From assembly GCA_032207245.1 (NCBI GenBank), contig CM063508.1:114540802-114604801 (forward strand): DNA of 64,000 bases. The letters run 5' to 3'. Within the stretch, counting starts at the first letter, position 1, and each line of letters begins with the position of its first letter. The notes below the pieces were generated by a model. The model made no database searches. It saw nothing but the letters and a program-made list of their open reading frames with translations, and was not told the origin of the DNA. The position numbers and the translations under genes are program-made. Origin of the DNA: Pardosa pseudoannulata (Eukaryota > Arthropoda > Arachnida > Araneae > Lycosidae). Positions 1-21,190 of the stretch are shown piece after piece.

Positions 1-2660
1 TTATGAATATAAAAGTCAAATAATTACTGGTTATGCCCCATATTAATCAAGTAATGTATTAATTTGTAAATAGTGTACATAATAAATGTTTTACTTCAAA
101 TAAAAAGTATTATATCTTTACTGTGTTTCACATTTGAGAACGAGCACTGGTGTTTGTGTTGTAAATACATTACAACAAGTATACAGAAGGATTAATAAAA
201 AATGATTGTATTGAAGTACGCCAGCTTAAAAGCAATTCACTTGGAATGTTTTGCAGTCATTGATTTGATTTAGTAAAAGTCAGACAAAAAATAATTTTTA
301 TTTAAAAAAAAGGTTTTATTGGAGAAAAATAATTATTCTGTTGGAAAACTTCCATTTGATCATGAATACTAATGTATAGCTTGACTTTTTAACACTAAAA
401 CACTTTATATCTGCTTGAGATCCTTCATTTGAAATGTTTCTTGCCCCTTAAAGATGTTCAACTGTGAATAGATTAATTTTTAATTCACTATTGAGCACTT
501 CTGGAATATGTACGACAATGTTTTCCCCGGGTTAAACTTCATGTAATATAAATTGTATTTCCATTAAATGGGAAATATTATTAGTAAATAACTTTAATGC
601 AATACAGTTGTGACTAGATTATCAATAAATACAAAAGTGGACTAATTCGCATGATCAAAATTCAACTGAAATATTTAAAAGGGCATAATATATTCAGAGC
701 AGTTAGAATTGCAAAGCAGCTGTAAAATACTTCCTTGTTTGATTACAGCCCGAGATAAGAGCTGCGTTGAACGAGAAAAAAATAATTATTTTTCTTACTT
801 TTTATAAGAAAATTTTTTTCATTTTAGTTTCACAAATCAGCAAACATTATTTATTTAATTTATGAATTTATGAATCTTATTTATAACAAATGAGAAGTAA
901 GTCTTTTACTATTTTCAGCAAAAAGTAATAAATCGTTTGAAAAAAAGAATATTAGCAGTTATTTCTTGGAATTTTTGAAGCAAACTTATGAAAAGAGATG
1001 CAATAAGGTATTTAATAATAACACATGTAGTAAATATAAATAGATATCTACAAAGATATGTAATGTACGTTTGTTTAAATTATAAAGCATTATTCAGATC
1101 ATAAAATGTTTTAAATCCTTTCTTATTTTCATTTTGGATATAATTTTTAAATATTTCTATAATATATAGATATTCTGTTATAATACAAATTCTTTACTCT
1201 TTCTAGTTGAAGTGCATAATTTTACAAAGATATTGCCTATGCAAGAGCATGATGATATTGTCATTATTTTTGAAATGATGTCTAAATTATATTTGGTTTA
1301 TTGTATTAGATATTTCTTTCTTTAAAAATAAGAGCCTATATCTGTATAAAACCTTTTAGGATCTTACTACATATTTAGAAATTGTATTTTAGGTCTATTT
1401 GGTTTATTGAATTAGCTATTATTTGGCTGAATAATATGATCTTATAACTATACAAAGCTTTTTTTTAACTTACAACATATTTATAAAGAGGAGTATTCTA
1501 CATAATGGAATTACCACCGACGAAATGTGAGAGCATGTAGTTTTCGTATTTCACAAGTGCATATCAACAACTTCACGGTGATTCTTAAGAGGAATTCAGC
1601 CTTTTACATCTTTTATTGCTGTTCTCACACATGGATAAATTTACAAAGGATAACTCATGGATAAATTTACAAAAGATTAAGACTCAAATTACATCTGGTC
1701 TAATGATTAATTGTATCTTAAACACTTTATTTCTTAAGAGGAAATAACATTAAATAACTTTAAAGAAAAAGTCTGTGATGATCACCATTCCATCTAGAAA
1801 CCAAATCTTCCAGCTATTATGTAAGGAGACAAGAATAACTCAGTAGTGTTTTATTTAAAACAGTTATTATTTTAATCCACTCGGTGTAACGGCTTGGAGG
1901 CTTCCTGGCATCACATGAGGCTGGTGGTTTAAATCTTGTGTAAATTTTTGTTTCCCTCCTAAAAGGGGAATTGAATTTTCACTTGAAATGAAACCTATGT
2001 CTTGAAAGTGAAATTACCAAGTCTTTACTAAGTCTTAACTAAGTCTGTTATCGAAATCGTTCATTAACATTGTAACATGCATCTTTTCCTCTACGCTTCG
2101 TTAACATAATACACCCTAAGGACTTTGACAAAATAACTATATTAATAAATACATTTTAAGTGTATATCTGAGAATCTATGAAAGCAGATTATATTTTTTT
2201 ATTTATATGGATTATTTAAACAGTTGACTACCCCTTAACATTACATGTGTCAGGCCATGTCTCATTTTTAATTATTACACAATACCACTGTTGTATGTTA
2301 TTTAATGGAACTAATGCCAGTTAATACATAAAAAGGAAGCATAATTAACTGAAAAATAAATTATTTAAAATTTTATAGTATAACAAAAATGCATTAAAAT
2401 CAGAAAACCAAAAAAAAATTAATTGAACGATATCTATCGTTATTATTGTAAAGGTAAAATGCTCCAATTTTACTTTTCGAATTTTACCTTTTTTTTAGTG
2501 TTGCATAAATATGTATTAATAAAGAAAACTGATATCCTCTAAAACTAAAAATACTACGGTATTCAATTAAAAAATTAAACTTTTAGTACCATTTGTTTCT
2601 TCTCGTGTTAAAAACTTTAGGATAGTATTCATGCCATATAAATTTCTTGCAACAATTGCA
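1..2660. other. AT-rich gene-free DNA
   Basis: No open reading frame with recognisable protein similarity and no splice-bounded coding block was seen. Structure is limited to poly-A/T runs, a duplicated ~27-bp phrase at 1630-1680 (ATGGATAAATTTACAAA occurs twice) and the SINE-like fragment listed separately. Confidence 0.6.
1877..2045 (+). repeat. possible tRNA-derived SINE fragment
   Basis: The block is more GC-rich than its surroundings. It has an A-box-like GTGTAACGGCTTGGAGGC followed about 40 bp later by a B-box-like GGTGGTTTAAATC, then a short non-tRNA tail. The spacing fits a degenerate RNA polymerase III promoter in a SINE head. No target-site duplication was found, so this is tentative. 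Confidence 0.35.
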
Positions 2661-2820
2661 AAATGATGTCTATCTTTTGGGTGTGTGTGTGTGACATACG
2701 TCGCATGTTTTGTGTTTATTCAATTATATGTTGTTTACTTTTTGTATTGCTACTCCGAACACGTAGCTATAGATTTAAGAACATCACTGAGCACTTACTT
2801 AGCAACCTTATGAAAGACTC

Positions 2821-3300
2821 CAAAGATGGGCAAACTACGGTCCGACGACCAACTTCGGCCCGCCGGAAGGTTTTATCCGGCCCGCGGATAGAATTTTCAG
2901 TTGCCAATCCGAGGCAAAATGAAAGAAATATATATTTACACATTATATATCCATCTCCATTTCTACTTCGTTTAAATATTATATCCCAAATTTATTATCT
3001 CATGTCCAGAAGATCGGCGGTATATTTGCTTCTTATATGTGAACAAGTGTTTTCAACTTTGAACCTTAGAAAGAATAATTTCAGAAGTAGACTGACAGAT
3101 GAGAATTTAGCATCGTTCCTTAAAATCAGTACATCTCACTCCGAACCTCAGTATAAGGAACTTTTAAAAATGAAATCGCAATTTCATTCATCTCATTAAC
3201 GTATTTAAACTGTTAGGTACTTAGAAAAAATTATCTTCGCCCGCCAAATTTGTTTTCTTTTGATTTTTGGCCCGCGACCGAAAAAGTTTGTCCATCCCTG
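2821..3300 (+). mobile_element. internally deleted hAT-like DNA transposon
   Basis: The left end reads CAAAGATGGGCAAACTACGG and the right end, reverse-complemented, reads CAGGGATGGACAAACTTTTT, which are imperfect terminal inverted repeats of hAT (Charlie-like) type. Subterminal 'GGCCCGC' words occur at both ends. The interior is only about 440 bp and keeps just the end of a transposase frame. The flanking 8-mers do not match, so the target duplication is decayed or the left end is slightly misplaced. Confidence 0.7.
3017..3199 (+). pseudogene. hAT transposase C-terminal dimerisation remnant
   Basis: The frame ends in a stretch reading CEQVFSTLNLRKNNFRSRLT, followed by DENLASFLKIST. This matches the C-terminal hAT dimerisation region seen in ZBED/GTF2IRD2-like transposases (pattern CEQ-FS--K--K---RSRL-D--L). 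Upstream residues of the same open frame are not transposase-like, so only the last ~55 codons are meaningful. It lies just inside the right inverted repeat, as expected for a transposase C-terminus left after internal deletion. Confidence 0.7.
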
Positions 3301-4992
3301 CTCCAGATGATAATGAGTTTTTAATTTTAAACCTTAATACATAAATTTAACAATTTATAGCAGAAACACAAATTTTGTTTTTAAATTGTATCAGCAATTT
3401 GAGGTTGCTAATATATAAATAGTTTAATTGCTGAAAAGAGGTACTATAACACTAAATACATATAACACTAGCACATAACACTAGATAACTTTAAGAATCT
3501 TGAGACTTGGAAACTTACATGATCCAAATGTAAACAATCATCATTAGATTATCTATATTTTTGGTATCTTTGGAAGTTTTCAAATGTAATTTTTATGTAA
3601 GTTATTTTATCTATCAAGTAATGTCAATATAAAAATTATTTCATTCTCGTGTTTGTAGGTTAAAGTTGTTTAGTAAAAAAGCTCATATCATCTAATAATT
3701 ATTTCGATTACACTGTGTTGCATGAGCTGCTACGTTTCCTGGAAATGGTACTAAACGGGGAAAAACACTGCATGTTACACTGAAAAAGCTTTTTTTTTAA
3801 AATTCCATTTTTGTAAGGAAATCTTTATACTTCCGTTAATATATGTGCAATTCTCACAGAATTAACACATGCACAAGTTCACACATGCACAAGTTCACAA
3901 ACGGGATAATACATGTAGCCTAATGGACATATGCTAGAGCTGCAAAGTATCTACAGTATTAAATTTTTAACTGATTAATACAGATTCACACATTCACAAG
4001 TTCACAAACGCAATAATACATGTAGCATAATGGACATATGCTAGAACTACAACGTATTTACAGCATTAAAATTTTAACTGGATGATATCAAATATTTGTT
4101 CTTTATCTCGCATTTGCCTTCGGAACAGAATTTCGTTAACATTTATGGCACCTAACATGTTCTTTACAATTTCATGCCTTCCAGATTATATATAGATTTA
4201 CGGCCAAGATCAGATAAGTTTCTCAAGTTTTGCATACTAGTGAATATAGGTATGCACTAGTCAAAATTAATTCTAAGTACTATAACCAAACAAACGAAGT
4301 TCCAATTATAACTTAATATAACGAAGTTTTGACAGTGGTATTAAAATATAAAATGCTTTAAGATAAGGTTTTTCCTATTTAATCATCGTCTTTTTCTAAA
4401 TGCATCCTTGTGTACAGAATTCAGCTTTAAATATTATTTAAACAGTCGAGGGTTTCGAGAAAAAGAGTAATATCTCATAACTTTAAGTACCACTCGTACT
4501 TGAATCCTCACAAAATAGAAAAATTTGACATCGAAATGAGTAGTTTGTTAAACCAAATTTGTTGAAATCTTGCAGTATTGTAAATAATTATGTTAAGTTG
4601 CAAATACCAAATGAGTAGAATCCGTAAAAATCTCTAAAATTCAGGAGAAAATATGAAAAGGATAACACAGAAATTCGGTTTTTATTAATAACATTACCTG
4701 TATAAGGGATATTTTTTAAAGTAAAAAAAAAATATTGCAGTCAAAAAAATTACTAACAGATGCACTAACGCATATTCGTGTTCCATAAATATTACCGAAC
4801 ATATATGAAAGAATCTACTTACATAAGGAGTCTTTCATTCTTTACAATCATCAATTGTATGTGAGGTACAAATTGCTGAGTTAACATTTACCTATCATTA
4901 ATGTAATTTTATCAATTTAGTCATTTTCGTAAACGGATAGCTAAAACAGAAAGTAACGGCTGCTGAAAAGGATAATATATTTATTAAGGATA

Positions 4993-5181
4993 GCCTTTCA
5001 TCCCTTCAGTGGGTAGAGAAATTGAGGACCAAACATGCTTGGGAACTAATTACTGGAGGTTCCGCGTAAGGCTGACCATCTAACCGGAACATATGCTTCG
5101 CACCCCAGGACCCTTGGTCTAGGAAACGGAGATTGACACCGTAGACCCTGGCCCCCTAGGGGCTGTTGCACCGAGGAGTTT
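4993..5181 (+). repeat. 5'-truncated tRNA-derived SINE (family 1)
   Basis: The sequence from CCTTTCATCCCTTCAGTGGG to the terminal CCGAGGAGTTTA matches the body of the full-length SINEs on the minus strand at 49444-50006. The tRNA-like head with A and B boxes is missing, as in typical 5' truncation. The same truncated copy is present in the duplicated block at 13831. Confidence 0.75.
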
Positions 5182-5489
5182 AGTTTTAGTTTTTAGTGTT
5201 AAAACATCAATTGTTTCACACACTGTCTTCACCTAAGATTTTCTTTGGTAGATATTTTTGCTGCAAAAATTATTACTAAGCTTCCTATGTCGCATCTTCA
5301 TTTACAGAAGATGGGTAGAAAATATGTAAAACTTTAAAACTCATGGAAAAAGAAGTATAAATGACGAAACAGAAATCCAGCTTTAATCAAATGCATTTAC
5401 AGGAAACGGAAAATTATAAGCATCTAAAAGATATGGTATTAATGATGAGTGCATTGACGTGAATTTGTCTCTCAGTTATTTGGCAATTA

Positions 5490-5590
<101 letters not shown>

Positions 5591-8277
5591 GGAACTGTCT
5601 ACTAGGGGAATCTATTATTCTGTTAAAAGATCCATTTCATGTATAGGATTAATTGCTGAGTGAAAATTACTAATGATTGATGTAGCTAATGATTAATATT
5701 GATTGAGCAATTTTCATAAACCGATAGCAATAACAAAAGTTAATATACACTGAAAAGTACTAAAAGAATATTGATATTAGTGTTAAAACAGTTAGTGTTT
5801 TACACACCATCATCTCTTGAGATAAGTTTCTTTGTTTGATACTTTAGTAGAATGAAGTAAAAAGATTGCAAATTATTCATTGTCGCAGTTTCATGTACAG
5901 AAGATACTTTTAACATTCGATAACAAACTACGTCATACACACCAAATTTAAAATTCCATTGAGTAAACAGAGGTATTGACGGAGCAGTCCTTTCCTTTAT
6001 AATGAACCTCATTTGCATAGCAGTATGTATGGAAATCCATTTAGAAATATATTTAGTGTCCATATCAATACATTTTTGAACAGTATCTATGTATTGATAA
6101 TATAGAGCCCTATCTCGACATTTTTTGTAATAAAATTTATACTTTAGTATTAATATTTATTTTAAATTTTGAAAGTTTATACAAACTCTCTGAAACTATA
6201 CTTTGAAATAACTCAAAGTTTTTATATTTTCATTGTTTTTTTATTTTTAATACGTTTATGTGTCTTTTTTATAAAAGATAATTTATTTTATACAAATTTA
6301 TACTTAATGTTTAAAAAAAAAAAGAGTTTAGTAGGTTCTGACTGTAAAAGAAAATATAAGTAAAAGAGTCATCCTATTTAGTTTTAATATATTGTTAGAG
6401 TGTCATTCAAACCTGAAAAGAAACGTCGAATTAACGTCCAAAGGATTTTTTTCTAAATTCCTTTCGGAAGTTAATAAATATTACAAAGAAATCTACCTTA
6501 CAGTATAAAATATTTTAGTACATTAAAATAGTATAAACTATATATACTAAATTATAATATTATATTAAATTAAATTATAATATAATAGTATAATTTAGTA
6601 CATTAAAATGAGTTTTCCAAAACAAGAGTATTATAAATACGTATATATTTATGATGAAAAAAAATATTTTTAGCTTTTTCATCCTAAAATCTATTTTACG
6701 CATACTTAAATATGAAAACAATTCTCTGTAAACCAAATTACATGAACGTTAACCCTCGGGTAACATAGGAATGACGTTCAGGATATTTCAGAACAGTTTT
6801 CAAGCCATGCTATTACCGTACCACTCATATTCGCATTTACAATTTAGCCATGATTTTACAACAAAAAGAAGAAAAGATATGGTTAGAAGGTTAGAGAGTG
6901 TTAACACTAAACACTTTTCCTCTTAGAATCATGCGTGCGTGCAACTCCTATATGGAGATTTCATGGTCTGCTAGTTTGTCAAATGTAAATACAATTAAGA
7001 AGCTAAATGCGTGAAAAAATGCTAGTTTGGCACTTGCCTATGAACTTGATCCTTGTTTACTATTACAGTAAGACAAATTGAGAATCGATCACTAAACCTT
7101 TTTCCTTTTTTTAAGGCTAATCTCTGATTAACTTTTGTTTACAAAGATTTGATTTTGGAAACGATACATCCTGTAGTTGTTAACGTTTCTATTTGTTTTA
7201 TTCGTTAAGTTTCTTGCATAAGAAGTCCAGAAAGTGAGAGCGTTTAATCTCTCTCTCTCAAAGGAGTTACTTTTTTAATACTGATGGCAGAAATGTTTCG
7301 AAGGAAAAATTTTGGGAGTAAAATATAAATTTGTTTCTCTCAGGCAATTAAAAACTGTTTCGTAGCATATTTATTTCAAATCCCGGCAGATGCAAGTTTA
7401 GGATAGTAAACAACTAATAAACTTAAAGACGTCTTGATTTATCTGCAAACCAGGAACACTAGTCCAACTGGGGTTAAAACATAGCAATCTCAACAACATT
7501 GAGAAGGGGGATTAACCTGAGCCACCGGAGTGATAATATGAGCCAATCCGAGGATATGCAACGTAGATAAGCCAGTCAGGATTTGAGTTGAGGGTTGTAT
7601 TCCGGTTTTCTCTCGAAAAGGTGTCGTGACGCTGTAGATTTCGCTTTTCATGATTATAGCAGATATTTCGATAAATATTCTATAAATTTGTAACTGATTA
7701 ATATAGATTCACACATGCACAAGTTCATAAACGTAATAATACATGATGCATAATGGACATATGCTAGAGCTACAAAGTATTTACAGTATTAAATTTTTAA
7801 CTGGATGATATCAAATGTTTCTTCTTTATCTCGTATTTGCCTTCGGAACAGAATTTCGTTGAAATTTATAGCACCTAACATGCTCTTTACAATTTCATGT
7901 CTTCCAGATAATTTATAGATTTACAGCCAAGATCCGATAAATTTATTAAGTTTTGCATACTAGTGAATATAGGTACGTACTGATCAAAATTTATTCTAAG
8001 TACTTTAACCAAACAGACGAAGTTAAAATTATAATGAAATATAACGAAGTTCCAATAGTGGTATTAAAATATAAAATGCTTTGAGATAAGAGTTTTCCCA
8101 TTTGAGCATCGTCTTTTCTAAATTTTATCTTTGTGTTTAGAATTCAATACAAATTTATAGAATATTTCATTTCCATTTCAACATATTACATATATACAAA
8201 ACAATTTATTATCAGCATAACCATGAACATAATGTTAAAGGAAACATATATATGTGTGTGTATTTTTGAATACATTT

Positions 8278-8403
<126 letters not shown>

Positions 8404-8719
8404 TATGTGCATCGTCTTTTCTAAATTTTATCTTTGTGGTTTAGAATTCAATACAAATTTATATAGAATATTTCGTTCCCATTTCAACATATTACATTAT
8501 ACAAAACAATTTATTATCAGCATAACCATGAACATAATGTTAAAGGATACATACTATATGTGTGTGTGTATTTTTGAATACATTTTTTATCTATCTATCT
8601 ATCTAGGTTATATATATTATATATATATATATACTTATATATATTTATATAATATATACATATTTATATATATATATATATATAATATATATATATAATA
8701 TGTGTGTGTGTGTGTGTGT

Positions 8720-8752
<33 letters not shown>

Positions 8753-8773
8753 GTTGTGAATCATATCGTACAG

Positions 8774-12445
<3,672 letters not shown>

Positions 12446-13830
12446 TATCTATCATGTAATGTCAATATAAAAATTATTACATTTTCATGTTTGTAGGTTA
12501 AAATTCATTAAAAAAGTTCATATCATCTAATAATTAGTTCAATTGTACGGTGTTGTATGCGCTGCTAAGTTTCCTGAAAATGGTTTTAAATGGGGTAAAA
12601 ATATTGCATGTTACACTGAAAAAGCTTTTTTAAAAAAATTCAGTTTTTGTATGGAAATCTTTATACTTCCATTAATATATGTGCAATTCTCACAGAATTA
12701 ACACATATTCAGACATTCACACGTTCACAAACTCGATAATACATATATCCTAATGGACATATGCTAGAGCTACAAAGTATTTACAGTATTAAATTTTTAA
12801 CTGATTAATACAGATTTACACATGCACAAGTTCACAAACGCAATAATACATGTAGCATAATGGACATATGCTAGAGATACAAAGTATTTACAGTATTAAA
12901 TTTTTAACTGGATGATATCAAATATTTATTCTTTATCTCGCATTTGCCTTCGGAACAGAATTTCGTTGAAATTTATAGCACCTAACATGCTCTTTACAAT
13001 TTCATGTCTTCCAGATAATTTATAAATTTACGGCCAAGATCAGATAAGTCTATTAAGTTTTGCAGACTAGTGAATATAGGTACGTACTAATCAAAATTTA
13101 TTCTAAGTACCATAACCAAACAGACGAAGTTCCAATTATAATGAAATGAACGAAGTTCCAATAGTGGTATTAAAATATAAAATGCTTTGAGATAAGAGTT
13201 TTCCTATTTAAGCATCGTATTTTTCTAGATTTATCCTTGTGTTTTGAATTCAGCTTTAAATATTATTTAAGCAGTCTATGATTTCGAAAAGAAGAGTACT
13301 ATCTCATGACAATTGTAAAGATCACTCAGACTTGATTCCCCACAAAATAGAAAAATTAGGCACCGAAATGAGTAATTCGTTTAACCAAATTTGTCAAATT
13401 CTATGTGCAGTATTGTAAATAATTACGTTAACCTGCAAATATCAAATGGGTAGAATCCGTAAAAAAAAAAACTCTAAGATTCAGGAGAAAAGGTGTAAAT
13501 GATAATACAGAAATTCGGTTTTTATTAACAGCATGATAGCGATAAGGAATATTTTTAATAGTAAAAAAATATTGCAGTTAAAAAAATTACTAACAGATGC
13601 ACTAAAGCATATTCGCCTTCCATAAATATTACCGAACATATATGAAAAAATCTACCTACATAAGGAGTCTTTCATTCTTTACAATCATCAATAGTATGTG
13701 AGGTACAAATTGCTGAGTTAACATTTACCTATCATTAATGTAATTTTATCAATTTAGTCATTTTCGTAAACGGATAGCTAAAACAGACAGTAACGGCTGC
13801 TGAAAAGGATAATATATTTATTAAGGATAG

Positions 13831-14016
13831 CCTTTCATCCCTTCAGTGGGTAGAGAAATTGAGGATCAAGCATGCTTGGGAACTAAACACTGGGGGTTCC
13901 GCTTAAGGCTGACCATCTAACCGGAACATATGCTTCGCACCCCAGGGCCTTTGGTCTAGGAAACGGAGATGGCACCGTAGACCCTGGCCCCTTAGGGGCT
14001 GTTGCTCCGAGGAGTT
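13831..14016 (+). repeat. 5'-truncated tRNA-derived SINE (family 1), paralogous copy
   Basis: Same truncation point and same flanks as the copy at 4993-5181, so this is duplication of one insertion, not a second retrotransposition. It keeps the body motifs AACCGGAACATATGCTTCGC and GAGGAGTTTA. Confidence 0.75.
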
Positions 14017-14325
14017 TAGTTTTGGTTTTTAGCGTTAAAACATCAATTGTTTCACACACTATCTTCACCTAAGATTTTCTTTGGTAGATATTTTTGCTGC
14101 AAAAATTATTACTAAGCTTCCTATGTCGCATCTTCATTTACAGAAGATGGGTAGAAAATACGTAAAACTTTAAAACTCATGGAAAAAGAAGTATAAATGG
14201 CGAAACAGAAATCCAGCTTTAATCAAATGCATTTACAGGAAACGGAAAATTATAAGCATCTAAAAGATATGGTATTAATGATGAGTGCATTGACGTGAAT
14301 TTGTCTCTCAGTTATTTGGCAATTA

Positions 14326-14460
<135 letters not shown>

Positions 14461-17144
14461 GGAACTGTCTACTAGAGGAATCTATTATTCTGTTAAAAGA
14501 TCCATTTCATGTATAGGATTAATTGCTGAGTGAAAATTACTAATGATTGATGTAGTTAATGATTAATATTGATTGAGCAATTTTCATAAACCGATAGCAA
14601 TAACAAAAGTTAATATACACTGAAAAGTACTAAAAGAATATTGATATCAGTGTTAAAACAGTTAGTGTTTTACACACCATCTTCCCTTGAGATAATTGTC
14701 TTTGTTAGATACTTTAGTAGACTGAGGTAGAAATGATTGCAAATTATTCATTGTCGCAGTTTCATGTACAGAAGATACTGTTAACATTTGATAACAAACT
14801 ACGTCTACACACCAAATTTAAAATTCCATTGAGTAAACAGATGTATTGACGGAGCAGTCCTTTCCTTTATAATGAACCTCATTTGCATATCAGAATGAAT
14901 GGAAATCCATTTAGAAGTATCTTTAGTGTCCATATTAATACATTTGGGAACAGTATCTATGTATTGATAATATAGGGCCACATCTCGACATTTTTTGTAA
15001 TAAAATTTATACTTTAGTATTAATATTTATTTTAAATTTTGAAAGTTTACATAAACTTTCTGAAACTATATTTGAAGTAACTCGAAGTTTTTAAAATTTT
15101 TCTTTGTTTTTTATTTTTAATGCGTTTATGTGCCTTTTCTATAAAAGATAATTTATTTTATACAAATTTATACTTAATGTTTAAAAAAAAAAAGAGTTTA
15201 GTAGGTTCTGACTGTAAAAGAAAATATAAGTAAAAGAGTCATCCTATTTAGTTTTAATATATTGTTAGAGTGTCATTCAAACCTGAAAAGAAACGTCGAA
15301 TTAACGTCCAAAGGATTTTTTTCTAAATTCCTTTCGGAAGTTAATAAATATTACAAAGAAATCTACCTTACAGTATAAAATATTTTAGTACATTAAAATA
15401 GTATAAACTATATATACTAAATTATAATATAATAGTATAATTTAGTACATTAAAATGAGTTTTCCAAAACAAGAGTATTATAAATACGCATATATTTATG
15501 ATAAAAAAAATATTTTTAGCTTTTTGATCCTAATATCTATTTTACGCATACTTAAATATGAAAACAATTCTCTGTAAACCAAATTACATGAACGTTAACC
15601 CTCGGGTAACATAGGAATGACGTTCAGAATATTTCAGAATAGTTTTCAAGCCATGCTATTATCGTACCACTCATATTCGCATTTACAATTTGGCCACGAT
15701 TTTACAACAAAAAGAAGAAAAGATATGGTTAGAAGGTTAGAGAGTGTTAACGCTAAACACTTTTCCTCTTAGAATCGTACGTGCGTGCAACTCCTGTATG
15801 GAGATTTCATGGTCTGCTAGTTTGTCAAATGTAAATACAATTAAGAAGCTAAATGCGTGAAAAAATGCTAGTTTGGCACTTGCCTGTGAACTTGATCCTT
15901 GTTTACTATTACAGTAAGACAAATTGAGAATCGATCCCTAAACCTTTTTCCTTTTTTTAAGGCTAATCGCTGATTAACTTTTGTTTACAAAGATTTGATT
16001 TTGGAAACGATACATCCTGTAGTTGTTAACGTTTCTATTTGTTTTATTCGTTAAGTTTCTTGCATAAGAAGTCCAGAAAGTGAGAGCGTTTAATCTCTCT
16101 CTCTCTCAAAGGAGTTACTTTTTTAATACTGATGGCAGAAATGTTTCGAAGGAAAAATTTTGGGAGTAAAATATAAATTTGTTTCTCTCAGACAGTTAAA
16201 AACTCTTTCGTGGTATATTTATTTCAAATCCCGGCAGATGCAAGTTTAGGATAGTAAACAAATAATAAACTTAAAGATGTCTTGATTTATCTGCAACCAG
16301 GAACACCATTCCAACTGGGGTTAAAACATAGCAATCTCAACAACATTGAGAAGGGGGATAACCTGAGCCACCGGAGTGATAATATGAGCCAATCCGAGGA
16401 TGTGCAACGTAGATAAGCCGGTCAGGATTTGAGTTGAGGGGTGTATTCCGGTTTCCTCTCGAAAAGGTCTCGTGACATTGTAGATTTCGCTTTTCATGAT
16501 TATAGCAGATATTTCGATAAATATTCTATAAATTTGTAACTGATTAATATAGATTCACACATGCACAAGTTCATAAACGTAATAATACATGATGCATAAT
16601 GGACATATGCTAGAGCTACAAAGTATTTACAGTATTAAATTTTTAACTGGATGATATCAAATGTTTCTTCTTTATCTCGTATTTGCCTTCGGAACAGAAT
16701 TTCGTTGAAATTTATAGCACCTAACATGCTCTTTACAATTTCATGTCTTCCAGATAATTTATAGATTTACAGCCAAGATCAGATAAGTTTCTCAAGTTTT
16801 GCATACTAGTGAATATAGGTACGTACTGATCAAAATTTATTCTAAGTACTTTAACCAAACAGACGAAGTTAAAATTATAATGAAATATAACGAAGTTCCA
16901 ATAGTGGTATTAAAATATAAAATGCTTTGAGATAAGAGTTTTCCCATTTGAGCATCGTCTTTTCTAAATTTTATCTTTGTGTTTAGAATTCAATACAAAT
17001 TTATAGAATATTTCATTTCCATTTCAACATATTACATATATACAAAACAATTTATTATCAGCATAACCATGAACATAATGTTAAAGGAAACATATATATG
17101 TGTGTGTATTTTTGAATACATTTTTTATCTATCTATCTATCTAG

Positions 17145-17145
17145 G

Positions 17146-17239
<94 letters not shown>

Positions 17240-17590
17240 GTATATATATATATATATATATATATGTAATCGTCCAGGGACCAACTGGCTCCGAACTTTA
17301 CACTTGAATACTTCTTTTGAAATTGCCCCTATTATTTTTCTCAGCCCGGGCATGCTGGGCTGCCAAGTGTCCCGCTAACCCTCCGTTAGAAAGAAGCACA
17401 TCATTCGTCATGGCCGAACTTAAGTTTTATTTCATCTTATCAGGATAGGACAAAATCTAGAGGCATCTGAACTGGACTGTGTCAGAACGCTCTCTAAGTA
17501 ATGCCAACCATCTGCGAAAGACGACCAAAACCTGTGTGTGGGGAAAATGCTGAGTCAAGTGTTTTAATTGCTTATAGAAAGTAACCTTTG
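17145..17590. repeat. fifth copy of the ~1-kb unit (partial)
   Basis: A (TA)n tract at 17145-17266 is followed by the GGACCAACTGGCTCCGAACT anchor at 17278 and the unit-specific segment up to AGAAAGTAAC near 17583. Sequence then leaves the array and becomes unique, so this marks the right edge of the nested duplication. Confidence 0.8.
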
Positions 17591-18651
<1,061 letters not shown>

Positions 18652-18835
18652 AAAGCGTCCTAGTAGCTAGGGTATTCGAGTACCACTCTGGAGATAGCGT
18701 GTTCAAATCCAGCCAAAGGCTTGGTTGTCCACATGAGATAAAGTCGGTCTTTTACCTGTAATTATTTCCCGTCATCAAAGGACAGTAACGCACGCCCCAA
18801 GCCCATTGTCTAAGTCATGTTAGTTTAGTAATAAA
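18652..18835 (+). repeat. tRNA-derived SINE (family 4)
   Basis: The head reads GCGTCCTAGTAGCTAGGGTA, an A-box-like stretch, followed by the B-box-like GTGTTCAAATCC about 40 bp later. A non-tRNA body follows (TGAGATAAAGTCGGTCTTTT and CAGTAACGCACGCCCCAAGC). The TRGY-N-GG and GGTTCRANNCC-type spacing supports a pol III SINE rather than a real tRNA gene, because no full cloverleaf can be drawn. Confidence 0.6.
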
Positions 18836-19560
18836 TAATATTGCCTTCCTACACAGTGTTTATTTCCTCTCCTTCTATACGTTTCTTATTTATACGTCGG
18901 GCTAGGGTTAGGTTTGAAACTTGTCCTAAGGGCATTACAACACTAGTCACAACAACAAACTAAATAATTAGATTTCAATAATTGTCTATTATGCCGTAAG
19001 GACTTAGTGTCCCACCTTGTGCAAACGGAAAATCTCTGAATTTATGAAGTTAACCACAGAATAGTAAGGATATAATACATGTACTCTAATATAAAATTCA
19101 AGTCATACAAACAAACAATCAAAACTGACTTAATCCAAACAAGTGCGTAGTAAAATTTTTAAAAAGGTACCTAAGAAACTTATATTAAAAAAATAATCTT
19201 GTTTTTCAGACGATTTTAAGAGATTAGGCCAATTTTTTAATGGCTTCCTCTTCAAGGTTTCCCACTCAGTAACGTACTGTCCTTAATAAACACACACTTA
19301 CGTCTAGTGATACAACAGAAAATACGTTAAGAATAATATCCAAAAGACTCAGTATCCCTTCCTGTAAATATAGATTGGCTCCTTTTTAGGCGACACAATT
19401 TTTAAAAAATAAATTTTCCACCATGAAGTGGGTGGATTAGAGGTATTTAGATTAGTAAAAAGGACTGTGGCTGTCATTTGTTCACTTTATTTTCATATAA
19501 ATTAGTCAAGCAGAAAATTCATCCGTTATAAAATTTAGTGAAGTTTGAGTTGAATTTTCA
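18836..19560. other. AT-rich gene-free DNA
   Basis: No coding block, TIR-flanked element or RNA gene could be supported between the SINE and the first tandem array upstream of the GMC gene. Confidence 0.5.
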
Positions 19561-19599
19561 GTTTAAACTGCGGTGTTGTAATAAAGGTAAGATTTCTAA

Positions 19600-21190
<1,591 letters not shown>

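Noticed and set aside
5800..6063. 87-codon minus-strand frame in block A
   Set aside because: The paralogous copy in block A' carries a one-base deletion (CTACGTCTACAC for CTACGTCATACAC) that breaks the frame, so there is no sign of coding constraint.
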